Below are positions 1 to 9,371 of a DNA stretch of 64,000 bases, in pieces. The position numbers and the translations under genes are program-made. This DNA is from Catellatospora tritici (GTDB lineage Bacteria > Actinomycetota > Actinomycetes > Mycobacteriales > Micromonosporaceae). The stretch's first letter is position 1; each line of letters begins with the position of its first letter. Location of the stretch: assembly GCF_019083965.1 (NCBI RefSeq), contig NZ_JAHRCY010000005.1, positions 248,001 through 312,000 of the forward strand, in the 5' to 3' direction. The notes beneath the pieces were generated by a model that saw only the letters and a program-made list of their open reading frames with translations, had not been told where the DNA came from and did not search any database.

Positions 1-791
1 TCGTTGTCGGCCTTCATGTCGTACACGGCCGAGGCGGCGGGGTCGCGTTTGACCTTGTCGGCATAGCGCAGCACGAACACGGTGCCGACGGCCAGGCACA
101 CCAGCAGGATGATCAGCCGTAGTAGGAAGCCCTGGCTGATCGGGATGCCCGCGAAGCCCGACGCGATGCCGGTGGCGAACGGGTTGATGGTGGAGCCGAG
201 CACCCCGATCCCGCAGCCGAGCAGCAGCACTGCCGCGCCGGTGAGGGTGTCGTAGCCCGCGGCGACCAGCACCGCGATGACCAGGGTGTAGAACGCCAGG
301 CTCTCCTCGGCCATGCCGAAGGTGGTGCCGCCGAGGGCGAACACCGCCATCAGGATCGGGATCATCCACCGTTCGCGGCCGTGCAGCCGCTGCACCAGCC
401 GGCCGATGCCCGCCTGGATGGCGCCGGTCCGCATCGTTACGCCGAGGAAGCCGCCGATGACGATGATGAACAGCGCCACGTCGATCGCGCCGAACAGCAC
501 GCCGGAGTGGTAGTAGCTGATCTTCCCGGCGGCGTCCTCGATGCCGTAGAGGCCGTTGATGGGCGCGGTCAGCGAGTCGACGATGATCCGCTGCGGGCTG
601 GCCGGGACCGGGTGATAGGTGCCGGGGATGGGATTGCCGTCGGGGTCCAGGTCGTAGGTGCCCGCGGGCACCAGCCAGGTCGCGACCGCCATCAGCACGA
701 TCAGCGCGAACAGGATCGTGTACGCCGAGGGCAGGGTGAATTTACGTCGCCTGCCCGCCGGTACGGCCGGGTCAGTGCTCTGTGTCGTCAT
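1..791 (-). CDS. YfcC-family transporter, probable arginine/ornithine antiporter (ArcD-like), 3' end outside window
   Basis: Partial gene; the window shows the N-terminal 263 residues and the C-terminus lies before base 1. The ATG is at 789-791 and the protein begins MTTQSTDPAVPAGRRRKF, then runs into alternating hydrophobic segments typical of the YfcC/DcuC-type carriers. Residues such as GGTTFGMAEESLAFYTLV match the conserved core of YfcC proteins. In streptococci a YfcC-family protein serves as the ArcD arginine/ornithine exchanger, and here the gene is the last visible member of a complete arginine deiminase operon, so arginine uptake with ornithine export is the likely job (inference from context). 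Its start overlaps the end of the nhaC-like gene by 20 bp, suggesting translational coupling. C4-dicarboxylate or another basic amino acid is the alternative substrate. Confidence 0.8.
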   Translation of the reverse strand, partial: MTTQSTDPAVPAGRRRKFTLPSAYTILFALIVLMAVATWLVPAGTYDLDPDGNPIPGTYHPVPASPQRIIVDSLTAPINGLYGIEDAAGKISYYHSGVLFGAIDVALFIIVIGGFLGVTMRTGAIQAGIGRLVQRLHGRERWMIPILMAVFALGGTTFGMAEESLAFYTLVIAVLVAAGYDTLTGAAVLLLGCGIGVLGSTINPFATGIASGFAGIPISQGFLLRLIILLVCLAVGTVFVLRYADKVKRDPAASAVYDMKADN

Positions 792-2109
792 CGCCGCCTC
801 CCGCCGGAGCCGTGCCGAGCGCGCCGCCGGACGGTGCCGGAACCGGTTCCGGGTCGGCGGTCGGCACCTTGAAGCCGAGGAACCCGTACGCGATGTCCAG
901 CAGCGGGCTGAGGATGTTGAAGAAGCAGAACGGCAGGTACGCCGCCGTCGGCACGCCGAGCACACCGGAGATGTACGCCCCGCAGGTGTTCCACGGCACC
1001 AGCACCGAGGTGACCGTGCCGGAGTCCTCCACGGCCCGCGACAGCACCTGCGGGGCCAGCCCCCGCCGGGCGAACTCGTCGCGGAACATGCGGCTGGGCA
1101 GCACGTCGGCGACGTACTGGTCGCCGGCGATGACGTTGAGGCCGACGCCGCTGGCGTTGGCCGCCAGGATCAGCGAGCCGCGATGGCGCGCCCGCGCCAC
1201 GACCGGTGCCGTCAGCCGTTGCAGGAACCCCGCGTGCTCCATGATCGCGGCGAAGGACAGGGCACCGAGGATGAGCCAGACGGTGGTGAGCATGCTGGCC
1301 ATGCCGCCGCGCGAGAACAGCTGGTCGACCTTGGGGGCGCCGGTGTTGCTGACGAAGCCGGTGGCCATGGCGCCGAAGACGGCCTTGACGCCGGTCGCGA
1401 CTGTGCCCAGCGACGGGTCGTCGACGAACGCCCGCACCGCCGCGGGCTGAGTGAACGGGGCGAGCACGCCCGCGAACAGGGCCGAGCCGAGGATGGCCAG
1501 GAACGGCGGGTAGCGGCGTACCGCGAAGTAGACCAGCAAAGCCAGGGGCAGCAGGCAGATCACGGAGACTCGGTACGAGCGTTCCAGCGCGTCCTCGGCG
1601 GCGGCGGTGCCGGCGGCGGTCTCGGGCCGGGTCCGCAGCCCGATGATGACGAACGCGACCCCGAGCGTGCCCGTCGTGGTCCAGGAACTGCCGGTGACCA
1701 TACCGACCACGGCGCAGACCAGCGCGGTGGTGAAGAAGAACCAGGCCGGGTTGACCAGCTTGATGCCGTAGTCGACGACGGTCGGGATGGTCCCGGCCAT
1801 GTTCCAGGTGCCGATCAGCGCCCCGACCGCGAGCAGGATGAACACCGCCCCGATGGCGGAGGTGACCCCGCCGACGGCGGCGTCGGCGACCGCGGCGACG
1901 GTGTGGCCGTTCTTGAAGGCGACCAGGCTCGCGAACGCGGCGGCCAACAGCAGCGCCACCTGGAGCGGTCCGTCGGTCGCGCCGACGCCGAACAGCACGA
2001 TCGTGGTGGCCAGCAGCGCGATCAGGACCACGACCGGGGCGAGCGCGTCGAGCAGGGTCGGCGGCCGGATCGGCCGGTGCGGCAGCGCCGCCTCGGGACC
2101 GTCAACCAT
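772..2109 (-). CDS. nhaC: Na+/H+ antiporter, NhaC family
   Basis: 445-aa polytopic membrane protein with about 11 hydrophobic segments, matching the NhaC family in length and in the conserved stretches around GSSWTTTGTLGVAF (near residue 158) and NVIAGDQYVADVLP in the second half. NhaC proteins exchange sodium for protons across the membrane; some relatives exchange organic ions such as malate/lactate. It lies in the arginine deiminase operon: its ATG overlaps the stop of the 50-aa gene (ATGGTTGA) and its end overlaps the start of the YfcC-like gene. Arginine catabolism releases ammonia and ATP, so an antiporter here could balance pH or sodium during acid or low-oxygen stress (inference). An amino-acid or amine antiport function cannot be excluded. 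Confidence 0.85.
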   Translation of the reverse strand: MVDGPEAALPHRPIRPPTLLDALAPVVVLIALLATTIVLFGVGATDGPLQVALLLAAAFASLVAFKNGHTVAAVADAAVGGVTSAIGAVFILLAVGALIGTWNMAGTIPTVVDYGIKLVNPAWFFFTTALVCAVVGMVTGSSWTTTGTLGVAFVIIGLRTRPETAAGTAAAEDALERSYRVSVICLLPLALLVYFAVRRYPPFLAILGSALFAGVLAPFTQPAAVRAFVDDPSLGTVATGVKAVFGAMATGFVSNTGAPKVDQLFSRGGMASMLTTVWLILGALSFAAIMEHAGFLQRLTAPVVARARHRGSLILAANASGVGLNVIAGDQYVADVLPSRMFRDEFARRGLAPQVLSRAVEDSGTVTSVLVPWNTCGAYISGVLGVPTAAYLPFCFFNILSPLLDIAYGFLGFKVPTADPEPVPAPSGGALGTAPAGGGDDDTEH

Positions 2110-2254
2110 GGTGGGAGTCCGTCGCGGTGGGCTGGCTCAGCCGGCCGTTGATCTGCCAGCCGTGGTGGTGGGCGATGCCGCGGGCGTACGCCATCAGCAT
2201 GAAGATCGCCAGGATCGCGACGATGATCAGCAACACGCGCCGGAAGTCGGGCAT
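2102..2254 (-). CDS. 50-aa single-span membrane protein inside the arginine deiminase operon
   Basis: A small gene in the gap between arcA and nhaC. It encodes about 50 residues: MPDFRRVLLIIVAILAIFML, a single hydrophobic helix (residues 6-24), then AYARGIAHHHGW and a short polar tail ending in SHHG. A good ribosome site (GAGGAGC) sits six bases upstream of the ATG at 2252-2254, 11 bp after arcA. Its stop codon overlaps the nhaC start in the sequence ATGGTTGA, which is strong evidence for real translation. The histidine-rich segment after the helix could bind a metal or respond to pH, but this is speculation. No family is recognised. It could be a regulatory subunit of the neighbouring antiporters. 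Confidence 0.7.
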   Translation of the reverse strand: MPDFRRVLLIIVAILAIFMLMAYARGIAHHHGWQINGRLSQPTATDSHHG

Positions 2255-2265
2255 CGCGGCGCTCC

Positions 2266-3534
2266 TCACAGGGGGTCGCGCAGCAGCGGGCAGGTCATGC
2301 AGTGCCCCCCGCCGCGGCCCTTGCCCAGCTCGAAGCCCTCGATGGTGATCACCTCGATGCCGAACGCGCGCATCTTGGCGATGGTGTGGGTGTTGCGTTC
2401 GTAGGCCACGACCACGCCCGGTGACAGCGCCACCACGTTGTTGCCGTCGTCCCATTGCTCGCGTTCCTGCTGGTAGACGTCACCGCCGGTCTCGACCACA
2501 CGCAGCCGCCCGACGCCGAGCGCGTCGGCCATCGCCGTGAGCAGGTCCGGCTCCTCGGTGACATGGAAGCTGCCGGGGCGGCGGCCGGGCCGCAGGCTGA
2601 TCGCCCGTACGGTCTCGACGACCTTCGGGTAGACGGTGACGGCGTCGCGGTCGAGCATCGTCATGACGGTGTCCAGGTGCATGTGCGCCCGGTCCTTGCT
2701 CATGACCACCGCGATGATCCGGTCGGCGGCGCGCCGGGCGAACAGCGCCCGCGCCAGCTCCTCGATCATGCGGGCCTGGGTGCGTTCGCTCATACCGATG
2801 AGGACCGTACCGTTGCCGATCGGCTGCACGTCGCCGCCTTCGAGGGTGGCGCGGCCGAAGTCGACCACGTTGAACCGGCCGTCGTCGCCCAGCTCCGGAT
2901 ACCAGTAGTCGAACTTGGCGTCGGCGAACATCGGGTGCGCCCGGTAGACCGCGGCGACGTTGTACGCCTCCGGGCGCCGGGCGGGCCAGTACATCGGGTT
3001 GACCGACACCCCGCCGTAGATCCAGCACGACGAGTCGCGGGTGAACAGGGTGTTCGGCAGCGGCGGCAGGATGAACGCGCTGTCGTCCTCGGCGGCGGCC
3101 GCCCCGAGCGAGGTGCCGCGGAACAGGCTCAGGTCGAGCTGAGCCTCACCGACGGTGAGGCCGCCGATGAGGTGCCGGGCCAGCTCCTGTGGTGGCAGCG
3201 CGTCCAGGGCGGCGCGGACCGCGTCGACCAGCGACAGGCCGACGGTGTACTCCGACGCCGACAGCTCGATCATCCGCTGCCGGGCCGGTTCGCTGGCGGC
3301 CAGGGTCTCGCCGAGCAGGTCCTGCAGGTGGAAGACCTCGACACCGCGCTCGCGCAGGCGGGCGACGAACTGGTCATGCTCGTACTGCGCCCGCTCGACC
3401 CACAGCACGTCGTCGAAGAGCAGGTCGTCATGGTTGGACGGGGTCAGCCGCCGCAGGCTCAGGTCCGGCCGGTGCACCAGGACCTTGCGCAGCGTGCCGA
3501 CCTCTGAGTGGACTCCGAAGCCTTCCATGCTCAC
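2266..3534 (-). CDS. arcA: Arginine deiminase
   Basis: Hydrolyses L-arginine to L-citrulline and ammonia, first step of the arginine deiminase pathway in the cytoplasm. 422 aa, normal for the family. The N-terminus [17 protein letters not shown], the FTRDSS segment, EGGD (near residue 230), the histidine in [11 protein letters not shown] and the nucleophilic cysteine in the C-terminal [10 protein letters not shown] are all present, giving a complete guanidine-modifying active site. The first codon is a GTG at 3534 that overlaps the arcC stop (GTGA); an ATG two codons later is an equal candidate. It follows arcB and arcC in one tight transcription unit, so the three pathway enzymes should be made together. 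Confidence 0.97.
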   Translation of the reverse strand: MSMEGFGVHSEVGTLRKVLVHRPDLSLRRLTPSNHDDLLFDDVLWVERAQYEHDQFVARLRERGVEVFHLQDLLGETLAASEPARQRMIELSASEYTVGLSLVDAVRAALDALPPQELARHLIGGLTVGEAQLDLSLFRGTSLGAAAAEDDSAFILPPLPNTLFTRDSSCWIYGGVSVNPMYWPARRPEAYNVAAVYRAHPMFADAKFDYWYPELGDDGRFNVVDFGRATLEGGDVQPIGNGTVLIGMSERTQARMIEELARALFARRAADRIIAVVMSKDRAHMHLDTVMTMLDRDAVTVYPKVVETVRAISLRPGRRPGSFHVTEEPDLLTAMADALGVGRLRVVETGGDVYQQEREQWDDGNNVVALSPGVVVAYERNTHTIAKMRAFGIEVITIEGFELGKGRGGGHCMTCPLLRDPL

Positions 3535-4466
3535 CCCGCTCCTTCCGTGGCCGTGCCCGCGGCGACCACCTGGGTGCCCGCCCGGCCGTGCACGACGTCC
3601 TCGATCCGCGCCAGGCTGCCGATCGCCGCGCGCCTGCCGGTGTGCTCCACGAACCGCACCGCCGCCGCGACCTTCGGGCCCATCGACCCGGCGGCGAACG
3701 CCTGTGGGGACAGCTCACCGGGGGTGACCTGGCCGAGGCGGCGCTGCCGGTCGGTGCCCCAGTCGAGGTAGACGGCGTCGACGTCGGTGGCCATGACGAA
3801 CAGGTCGGCGTCGACCTCGCGGGCCAGCAGCTCCCCGGCGAAGTCCTTGTCGATGACAGCCTCGACGCCGGTGAGGGTGCGGCCGCCAGGGGCATACATG
3901 GTCGGCACCCCACCGCCGCCGCCGCAGATGACCACCACGTCGCGTTCGATCAGCCACCGGATCGGCCGGATCTCGAAGATCCGCTTCGGTTCGGGGGATG
4001 GCACGACGCGCCGCCACCGGTCGCCGTCGGGTTTGACGGTCCAGCCCTTGTCGGCGGCAAGCTGCTTGGCCTGGTCCAGGTCGTAGACGGGACCGACGAA
4101 CTTGGTCGGGTCGCCGAACGCCGGGTCGGCCGGGTCTACCTCGATCATGGTGAGAATCGTGGCCAGCGGCGTCTGCTCGGGCAGCAGGTTGCCGAGCTCC
4201 TGCTCGATGACGTACCCGATCATGCCTTCGGTCTGCGCGCCGAGCACGTCCAACGGGAACGGCTCGCCCCCGGCGTACGCGGCGCCCTGCAGGGCCAACA
4301 GCCCGACCTGCGGGCCGTTGCCGTGGGTCAGCACGAGTTGGTGCTCGCGAGCGAGTGCGGCCAGCATCGGTGCGGCGGCGCGGACGTTGGCCCGCTGCGC
4401 GTCGGCGGTCATCGGCTCACCCCGGCGCAGCAGCGCGTTGCCGCCCAGGGCCACCACGATCCGCAT
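3531..4466 (-). CDS. arcC: Carbamate kinase
   Basis: Converts carbamoyl phosphate and ADP to ATP, CO2 and ammonia, the energy-yielding last step of the arginine deiminase pathway. 311 aa with the family's N-terminal signature [17 protein letters not shown], the [10 protein letters not shown] motif (about residues 47-56), the nucleotide/substrate segment [11 protein letters not shown] and the [30 protein letters not shown] region. Two bases separate it from arcB upstream and its stop overlaps the arcA start by 4 bp. The amino acid kinase fold also includes acetylglutamate kinase, but length, motifs and context point to ArcC. Confidence 0.96.
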   Translation of the reverse strand: MRIVVALGGNALLRRGEPMTADAQRANVRAAAPMLAALAREHQLVLTHGNGPQVGLLALQGAAYAGGEPFPLDVLGAQTEGMIGYVIEQELGNLLPEQTPLATILTMIEVDPADPAFGDPTKFVGPVYDLDQAKQLAADKGWTVKPDGDRWRRVVPSPEPKRIFEIRPIRWLIERDVVVICGGGGGVPTMYAPGGRTLTGVEAVIDKDFAGELLAREVDADLFVMATDVDAVYLDWGTDRQRRLGQVTPGELSPQAFAAGSMGPKVAAAVRFVEHTGRRAAIGSLARIEDVVHGRAGTQVVAAGTATEGAG

Positions 4467-4468
4467 GA

Positions 4469-5470
4469 TCAGTCGCCCAGCGTGGCCACGAGCACGGCCT
4501 TGATGGTGTGCAGCCGGTTCTCGGCCTGGTCGAACACGATCGAGTGCCGGGACTCGAACACCTCGTCGGTGACCTCCAGCGCGTCGAGGCCGAACTGCTG
4601 GTAGATCTGCTCGCCAACCTTGGTGTCGCGGTTGTGGAACGCGGGCAGGCAGTGCATGAACCGCACGTTCGGGTTGCCGGTCCGGCCGATCACGTCCATG
4701 TTGATCTGGTACGGCTTGAGCAGCTCGATCCGCTCACCCCACACCCCGGGGTCCTCGCCCATCGACACCCACACGTCGGTGTAGAGGTAGTCGACGCCGC
4801 GCACGCCCTCGTCGACGTCGGCGGTGAGGGTCAGCCGGGCGCCGGTCTCGGCGGCGATCTCGTGGCAGGTCTTGACCAGGTCCTCGCGCGGCCACAGGTG
4901 CTCGGGCGCGCACAGCCGCACGTCCATGCCGAACTTGCAGCCGCCGACCATGAGCGAGTTGCCCATGTTGTTGCGGGCGTCGCCCAGGTAGCAGAACCCG
5001 ACGTCGTGCAGCGGCTTGTCGCTGTGCTCGGTCATGGTGAGCATGTCGGCCAGGATCTGGGTCGGGTGGAACTCGTCGGTGAGCCCGTTGTAGACCGGCA
5101 CCCCCGCGTACGCGGCCAGGGTCTCCACGTGCTCCTGGGCTGAGCCCCGGTATTCGATGCCGTCGAAGGTGCGCCCGAGCACCCGGGCGGTGTCCTTCAT
5201 CGACTCCTTGTGGCCGATCTGCGAACCGGTCGGCTCCAGGTAGGTGACCTGGGCGCCCTGATCGTGGGCGGCGGTCTCGAACGCGGTGCGGGTGCGGGTG
5301 GAGGTCTTCTCGAAGATCAGTGCGATCTCCCGGCCGCGCAGCCGGGGCTGCTCATAGCCGCCGCGCTTGGCCGCCTTCAGCTCGGCCGACAGCTGGAGCA
5401 GATAGCGCAGTTCGGCCGGGGTGAAGTCCAGTTCCTTGAGAAAGCTGCGGTTGCGCAGGTTGAACGCCAT
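4469..5470 (-). CDS. arcB: Catabolic ornithine carbamoyltransferase
   Basis: Phosphorolysis of citrulline to ornithine and carbamoyl phosphate (or the reverse anabolic reaction). 333 aa with the carbamoyl-phosphate motif STRTRTAFE (near residue 57), the [11 protein letters not shown] motif and the ornithine-binding HCLPAFHN motif near residue 273. It lies between a P-type ATPase gene (21-bp gap) and arcC (2-bp gap), so the catabolic role is assigned from context; the sequence alone would not exclude the anabolic ArgF. The first residues [20 protein letters not shown] match the usual start of bacterial catabolic OTCases. Confidence 0.96.
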   Translation of the reverse strand: MAFNLRNRSFLKELDFTPAELRYLLQLSAELKAAKRGGYEQPRLRGREIALIFEKTSTRTRTAFETAAHDQGAQVTYLEPTGSQIGHKESMKDTARVLGRTFDGIEYRGSAQEHVETLAAYAGVPVYNGLTDEFHPTQILADMLTMTEHSDKPLHDVGFCYLGDARNNMGNSLMVGGCKFGMDVRLCAPEHLWPREDLVKTCHEIAAETGARLTLTADVDEGVRGVDYLYTDVWVSMGEDPGVWGERIELLKPYQINMDVIGRTGNPNVRFMHCLPAFHNRDTKVGEQIYQQFGLDALEVTDEVFESRHSIVFDQAENRLHTIKAVLVATLGD

Positions 5471-5491
5471 GGCGAGTGCCTCCTCGACCGG

Positions 5492-8251
5492 CTAGGCCGG
5501 TGCCTGCGCCGGCTCGACCGGGACCGGCAGCGTGTGGTGGGCGCCGCGCCGCCGCAGCACCAGCTTGATGAGCTCCTCGACGACCAGCAGCGTCAGCGCG
5601 ATGGCGATGCAGATCAGCCACTGGTTGAGGTTGAGCCAGCTGGTGCCGAAGATCCTGCGGAGCGGTTCCAGCGCGGTGACCGCGATGATCGCCAGCAGGG
5701 CGAAGCCGTAGCGGCGCAGCTGCGCGATGCCCGGGACCGCGTCCCGGTCGAAGATCGTGTTGACCTGGTCGCGGGAGAGCAGCCCGCCGACCAGGTGGAA
5801 CAACGACAGGGTGGTCAGCAGCATGGTCGCGCCGACGACCGGCCCGCCGTGGCCGTGCCCGATCTGGTACGCCGCCAGCGACCCGACCGTCATCACCGCA
5901 CCCTGGATGCACAGCCGCACCCAGTTCGCCGCCGACAGCACCGGGGCACCGACCGGCCGCGGTGGGCGGTCCATCAGCCCGCCGGTCGGGTTGTCGAAGC
6001 CGAGCGCGATCGCGATCGGGATGTCGATGACCATGTTCAGCCACAGGATCTGCAGCGGGTTCAGCGGCGCCCCGGCGGCGATGTTCAGGATGCCCGCCCC
6101 GATGAAGATCGCAATGTAGGCGACCAGCGTCGACATCTGGAACCGCAGGTACTTGAGCAGGTTGTCGTAGAGGGAGCGGCCGTACTCGACGGCACTGACG
6201 ATGGTGGCGAAGTTGTCGTCGGTGAGGATCATGACGGCGGCCTCCTTGGAGACCTCCGTCCCGGTGATGCCCATGGCCACACCCATGTCGGCGGCCTTGA
6301 GCGCGGGTGCGTCGTTGACGCCGTCGCCGGTCATCGCCACCACGTTGCCGCTGGCCTTGAGCAGCCGGACCAGGCGCAGCTTGTCCTCTGGCGCCACCCG
6401 CGCGATGACGCCGATCTGCGGCAGCTGGGCCAGCAGCTCCTCGTCGCTCATCGCCGCGAACTGGGTGCCGGTCACCGCGCGTCCCTCGATGCCCAGCTCC
6501 GTGGCGATCGCGGCGGCGGTGGTGGCATGGTCGCCGGTGATCATCCGGACCCGGATGCCCGCCTTGCGGCACTGCCCGATCGCGGTCTTCGCCTCCGGGC
6601 GCGGCGGGTCGACGATGCCGACCATGGCGAGCAGGGTCAGCTCGCGCACCTGCTCGATCAGGTTCGCCGCCGGGTCGAACGCCGCCGGGTCGAAGTCGCG
6701 CTGGGCCACCACCATCACGCGCTCGCCCGCGGCGGCGATGCGGTCGTTGGCGTCCAGGGCGAGTTGCCGGTTGTCGTCGGTGACCGGCACGATCGTGCCG
6801 TCGGGGTCGCGGTACGAGCCGCTGCGCGAGATGAGCACGTCCGGAGCGCCCTTGACGTAGCAGCGGATCACCGGCTGCCCGCCGTCGCCGGTCATCCGGT
6901 GGAACGTGGCCATGAACTTGTAGTCGGAGTCGAACGGCACCTCGGCGATGCGCGGGTACGCGGCGCGGGTGTCGTCCAGGTCCAGGCCGCCCTTGGCGCC
7001 GAGCACGATCAGGGCACCCTCGGTCGGGTCGCCGATCAGGCTCTCCCCGTCCAGCACCGCGTCGGCGCAGAGCACCATCGGCAGCAGGTACGGGTCCAGG
7101 TCGATCCGCAGCCCGCCGACGTGCTTGATCTCGCCCTCGGTGCGGTAGCCCTCGCCCGTGACGGTGAACCGGTGCTTGCCGGGGATGGCCAGTTCCCGGG
7201 CGGTCATCTTGTTCAGCGTCAGCGTGCCGGTCTTGTCGGAGCAGATCACCGACGTCGAGCCCAGGGTCTCCACGGCGGGCAGCCGCTTGACGATGGCGTT
7301 GCGGCGGGCGATCTCGCGGGTGCCGATGGACAGCAGCGCGGTGACCACGGCGGGCAGGCCGGTCGGGATCGCCGCCACAGCCAGCGCGACACCGGTGATG
7401 AACAGGGTGTCGAACGACTCGCCGCGGGCCAGGCCGATCAGGATGACCAGCACCAGCGCGATGCCGGCGATCGTCGCGATGATCTTCGAGAGGCTGTCGA
7501 GCTGCTTCTGCAGCGGCGTCTTGTCGGCCTCGGTCCCGGCGAGCAGATGCGCGATGTGGCCGATCTCGGTACCCATGCCGGTCGCGGTCACGATCATCTC
7601 GCCGCGGCCGCGGGTGACCGAGGTGTTCATGTACGCCACGCTGGTCCGGTCGCCCAGCGGCACGTCGCCGCCGGGGACCGGGTCGGCGCTCTTGGCCACC
7701 GGCAGGCTCTCCCCGGTCAAAGCGGCTTCCTCGATCTCCAGGGTGGCGGCGACGGTGATGCGGCCGTCGGCGGGGACGCGGTTGCCGGCCTCCATGAGCA
7801 CGATGTCACCGGGGACCAGCTGCTCGGCGTCGATTTCGACAGCCTGGCCGTCGCGGCGTACCCGGGCGACGGTCTTGAGCATCTGCGCCAGCGCGCGGAC
7901 GCTCTCCTCGGCCTTGGCCTCCTGGCGCAGGCCCACCACGGCGTTGAAGACGGTCAGCCCGACCAGCACCAGGGTGGTGCCCCACTCGCGGGTCACGAGT
8001 TGGTTGACCACGGCCGCCGCGAGCAGCACGATCTGCATGAAGTCGCGGTACTGGCGGATGAAGGCGGCGAACGCCGACTCCTTCTTGCCGCCCGCGAGGC
8101 GGTTCGGCCCGTGCTCGGCGAGCCGCTCGGCGGCCTGCGCGGCGGTGAGGCCGCGCTCAGGCTGGACCTCGAACGACTGGGCGACGTCCGCGGCGCCACG
8201 GCTGTACCACAGCGCCAGGTTTCCCGCACCGGCCTCCCGGTCCAGCTCCAT
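5492..8251 (-). CDS. Cation-transporting P-type ATPase (P2-like), first gene of the arginine deiminase operon
   Basis: 919 aa. It has an N-terminal cation-ATPase domain (about residues 15-80), an actuator domain with TGES (near 175), the phosphorylation motif CSDKTGTLTLNKM (near 335), the hinge MTGDGVNDAPALKAADMG (near 620) and a C-terminal block of six membrane helices. This is the PMA1/SERCA-like layout for ions such as Ca2+, Mn2+, Na+, K+ or H+. In helix M4 the usual PEGLP of calcium pumps reads PTGLP, so the acidic ion ligand is absent and the ion is not predictable. As the lead gene it could spend the ATP made by carbamate kinase on ion extrusion (inference). The start ATG follows a GAAAGCGAG ribosome site. 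Confidence 0.9.
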   Translation of the reverse strand: MELDREAGAGNLALWYSRGAADVAQSFEVQPERGLTAAQAAERLAEHGPNRLAGGKKESAFAAFIRQYRDFMQIVLLAAAVVNQLVTREWGTTLVLVGLTVFNAVVGLRQEAKAEESVRALAQMLKTVARVRRDGQAVEIDAEQLVPGDIVLMEAGNRVPADGRITVAATLEIEEAALTGESLPVAKSADPVPGGDVPLGDRTSVAYMNTSVTRGRGEMIVTATGMGTEIGHIAHLLAGTEADKTPLQKQLDSLSKIIATIAGIALVLVILIGLARGESFDTLFITGVALAVAAIPTGLPAVVTALLSIGTREIARRNAIVKRLPAVETLGSTSVICSDKTGTLTLNKMTARELAIPGKHRFTVTGEGYRTEGEIKHVGGLRIDLDPYLLPMVLCADAVLDGESLIGDPTEGALIVLGAKGGLDLDDTRAAYPRIAEVPFDSDYKFMATFHRMTGDGGQPVIRCYVKGAPDVLISRSGSYRDPDGTIVPVTDDNRQLALDANDRIAAAGERVMVVAQRDFDPAAFDPAANLIEQVRELTLLAMVGIVDPPRPEAKTAIGQCRKAGIRVRMITGDHATTAAAIATELGIEGRAVTGTQFAAMSDEELLAQLPQIGVIARVAPEDKLRLVRLLKASGNVVAMTGDGVNDAPALKAADMGVAMGITGTEVSKEAAVMILTDDNFATIVSAVEYGRSLYDNLLKYLRFQMSTLVAYIAIFIGAGILNIAAGAPLNPLQILWLNMVIDIPIAIALGFDNPTGGLMDRPPRPVGAPVLSAANWVRLCIQGAVMTVGSLAAYQIGHGHGGPVVGATMLLTTLSLFHLVGGLLSRDQVNTIFDRDAVPGIAQLRRYGFALLAIIAVTALEPLRRIFGTSWLNLNQWLICIAIALTLLVVEELIKLVLRRRGAHHTLPVPVEPAQAPA

Positions 8252-8438
8252 GGCCGCTCGCTTTCTGGTGACCGGACCGCCCGTGGGCTGACAATAACGG
8301 CAAATCTGACTAGACAGTCTTAGACGGTGTACCGGTTAGAACAACATATTCCTGGCACCTAACACCCGTAGTGGATATGCGAAGACCCACCGCAAACCGA
8401 CAGCTGCGATCGGTCACTGCCCGGGTCCGGGCGTACAC
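8252..8438. promoter_or_regulatory. Upstream region of the arginine deiminase operon
   Basis: Noncoding stretch before the P-type ATPase gene. It holds a relatively AT-rich patch (about 8290-8375) compatible with a promoter on the minus strand, but no clear -35/-10 pair, ArgR box or DosR-like palindrome could be recognised by eye. Promoter placement is inferred only from the gene order. Confidence 0.4.
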
Positions 8439-8481
8439 GACGGGAGCGGCGGGCCGTTGGCACCGGCCCGCCGCTCCCGTC
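8439..8481 (-). terminator. Strong hairpin terminator after the SHOCT gene
   Basis: Perfect 17-bp inverted repeat (8439-8455 with 8465-8481, arms GACGGGAGCGGCGGGCC and its complement) and a 9-nt loop, starting 13 bp after the stop codon at 8494. No U-tract, as usual in high-GC actinobacteria. It separates the small-protein genes from the operon's promoter region. Confidence 0.85.
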
Positions 8482-8493
8482 GTCAGGTACGGA

Positions 8494-8811
8494 TCAGCTC
8501 GCCAGGATCGCGTTCTTCTGCTGCTCGAACTCGGCCTCGGTCAGGATGCCCTGCGCTTTGAGGTCGCCGAGGGTCTTCAGCTGGTCCAGCTTGGCCGTCA
8601 TCGGGTCCCCGCCGGCAGCCGGTGCGGCGGCCGGGGGCGGCGGCGGTGCCGCGTACGCGGCCTGCTGCTGCGCCTGCTGTTCCTGCTGGTAGGCCTCCGC
8701 CTGCTCCTGCTCGGCCCACCGGCCCGCCTGGCGGCGCGACACGCGGTTGGAGACCGCCGTCGCGGTGCCCGCGATGACCGCGGTGCGCGCGACTCCCCGT
8801 AGAAGTCCCAT
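8494..8811 (-). CDS. SHOCT domain small protein
   Basis: 105 aa. The N-terminal 25 residues (MGLLRGVARTAVIAGTATAV) are mildly hydrophobic. The middle is a Gln/Glu then Ala/Pro-rich linker, and the last ~35 residues (TAKLDQLKTLGDLKAQGILT plus EAEFEQQKNAILAS) form a textbook SHOCT (short C-terminal) domain. SHOCT domains are thought to mediate oligomerisation or membrane-associated assemblies; the role of this protein is unknown. It lies 23 bp downstream of the DUF6325 gene, a pairing common in actinobacteria, so the two are probably co-transcribed. Confidence 0.85.
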   Translation of the reverse strand: MGLLRGVARTAVIAGTATAVSNRVSRRQAGRWAEQEQAEAYQQEQQAQQQAAYAAPPPPPAAAPAAGGDPMTAKLDQLKTLGDLKAQGILTEAEFEQQKNAILAS

Positions 8812-8834
8812 GATCACTCCCCGTCTCGATTGGC

Positions 8835-9278
8835 TCAGGTGCCGATCCCGGTCCCGGATTCGGCCGCGGCGACCAGGGCCTGCACCGGGATCCGCCCGTT
8901 CGCGATGACCTGCGCGCCTCCCTTGCGCCAGGCCACGGCCAGCGGCGCGGCCCACGTGTTCTCGTAGATCAGGATGCCCGCCGAGTTGCCCGGCTCGATG
9001 ACCTCGGCCGCCTCCCGGAACTCCTCCTGACCGAGCAGCCCCGAGGAGGCGCCGACGAACACCTCGAAGTCCTTGGCGCCCGCGGCGTCCATATCCTCGA
9101 CCTTGACCGCGGTGATCGTGCCGTCGGTCTCCTTGCGGATGAAGGCCAGGTCGAGGATGCGGACGATGCCGCGGTCGACCAGGTCCAGCAGCAGCGGGAT
9201 CCCCTCGCCGGTCATCCTGTTGCCGGGAAACTCCAGGACCAGGTAGTCGACCGGGCCCATCTCCTCGATGTCTTTCAT
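8835..9278 (-). CDS. DUF6325 family protein
   Basis: 147 aa from the ATG at 9276-9278 (MKDIEEMGPVDYLVLEFPGN). An upstream in-frame start at 9326 exists, but the chosen one has a GGGGGCGAG ribosome site and matches the family N-terminus. The conserved pattern GPVDYLVLEFPGN, then DLVDRGIVRILDLAFIRK, and near the end AGILIYENTWAAPLAVAWR identify the DUF6325 family, an alpha/beta ferredoxin-like small protein of unknown function often encoded beside SHOCT proteins and stress genes. No catalytic motif is evident. Confidence 0.8.
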   Translation of the reverse strand: MKDIEEMGPVDYLVLEFPGNRMTGEGIPLLLDLVDRGIVRILDLAFIRKETDGTITAVKVEDMDAAGAKDFEVFVGASSGLLGQEEFREAAEVIEPGNSAGILIYENTWAAPLAVAWRKGGAQVIANGRIPVQALVAAAESGTGIGT

Positions 9279-9371
9279 CTCGCCCCCCGTGGCGTCCGGC
9301 GCGCTCACGCCGCCGCGTATCTGCATCGTAGGTCCGCGGCGGCGGTGCCACCGGCGATTCGGTCAGCACGG

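Noticed and set aside
838..852. Copy of the palindrome GGAACCGGTTCC
   Set aside because: Lies inside the NhaC coding sequence, so not taken as an operator.
5210..8323. A 1037-codon open frame on the plus strand opposite the P-type ATPase
   Set aside because: No motif, biased composition, and lies over a clear ATPase with intact motifs.
8252..8438. ArgR or DosR boxes upstream of the arginine deiminase operon
   Set aside because: No dyad matching either consensus was found by eye.
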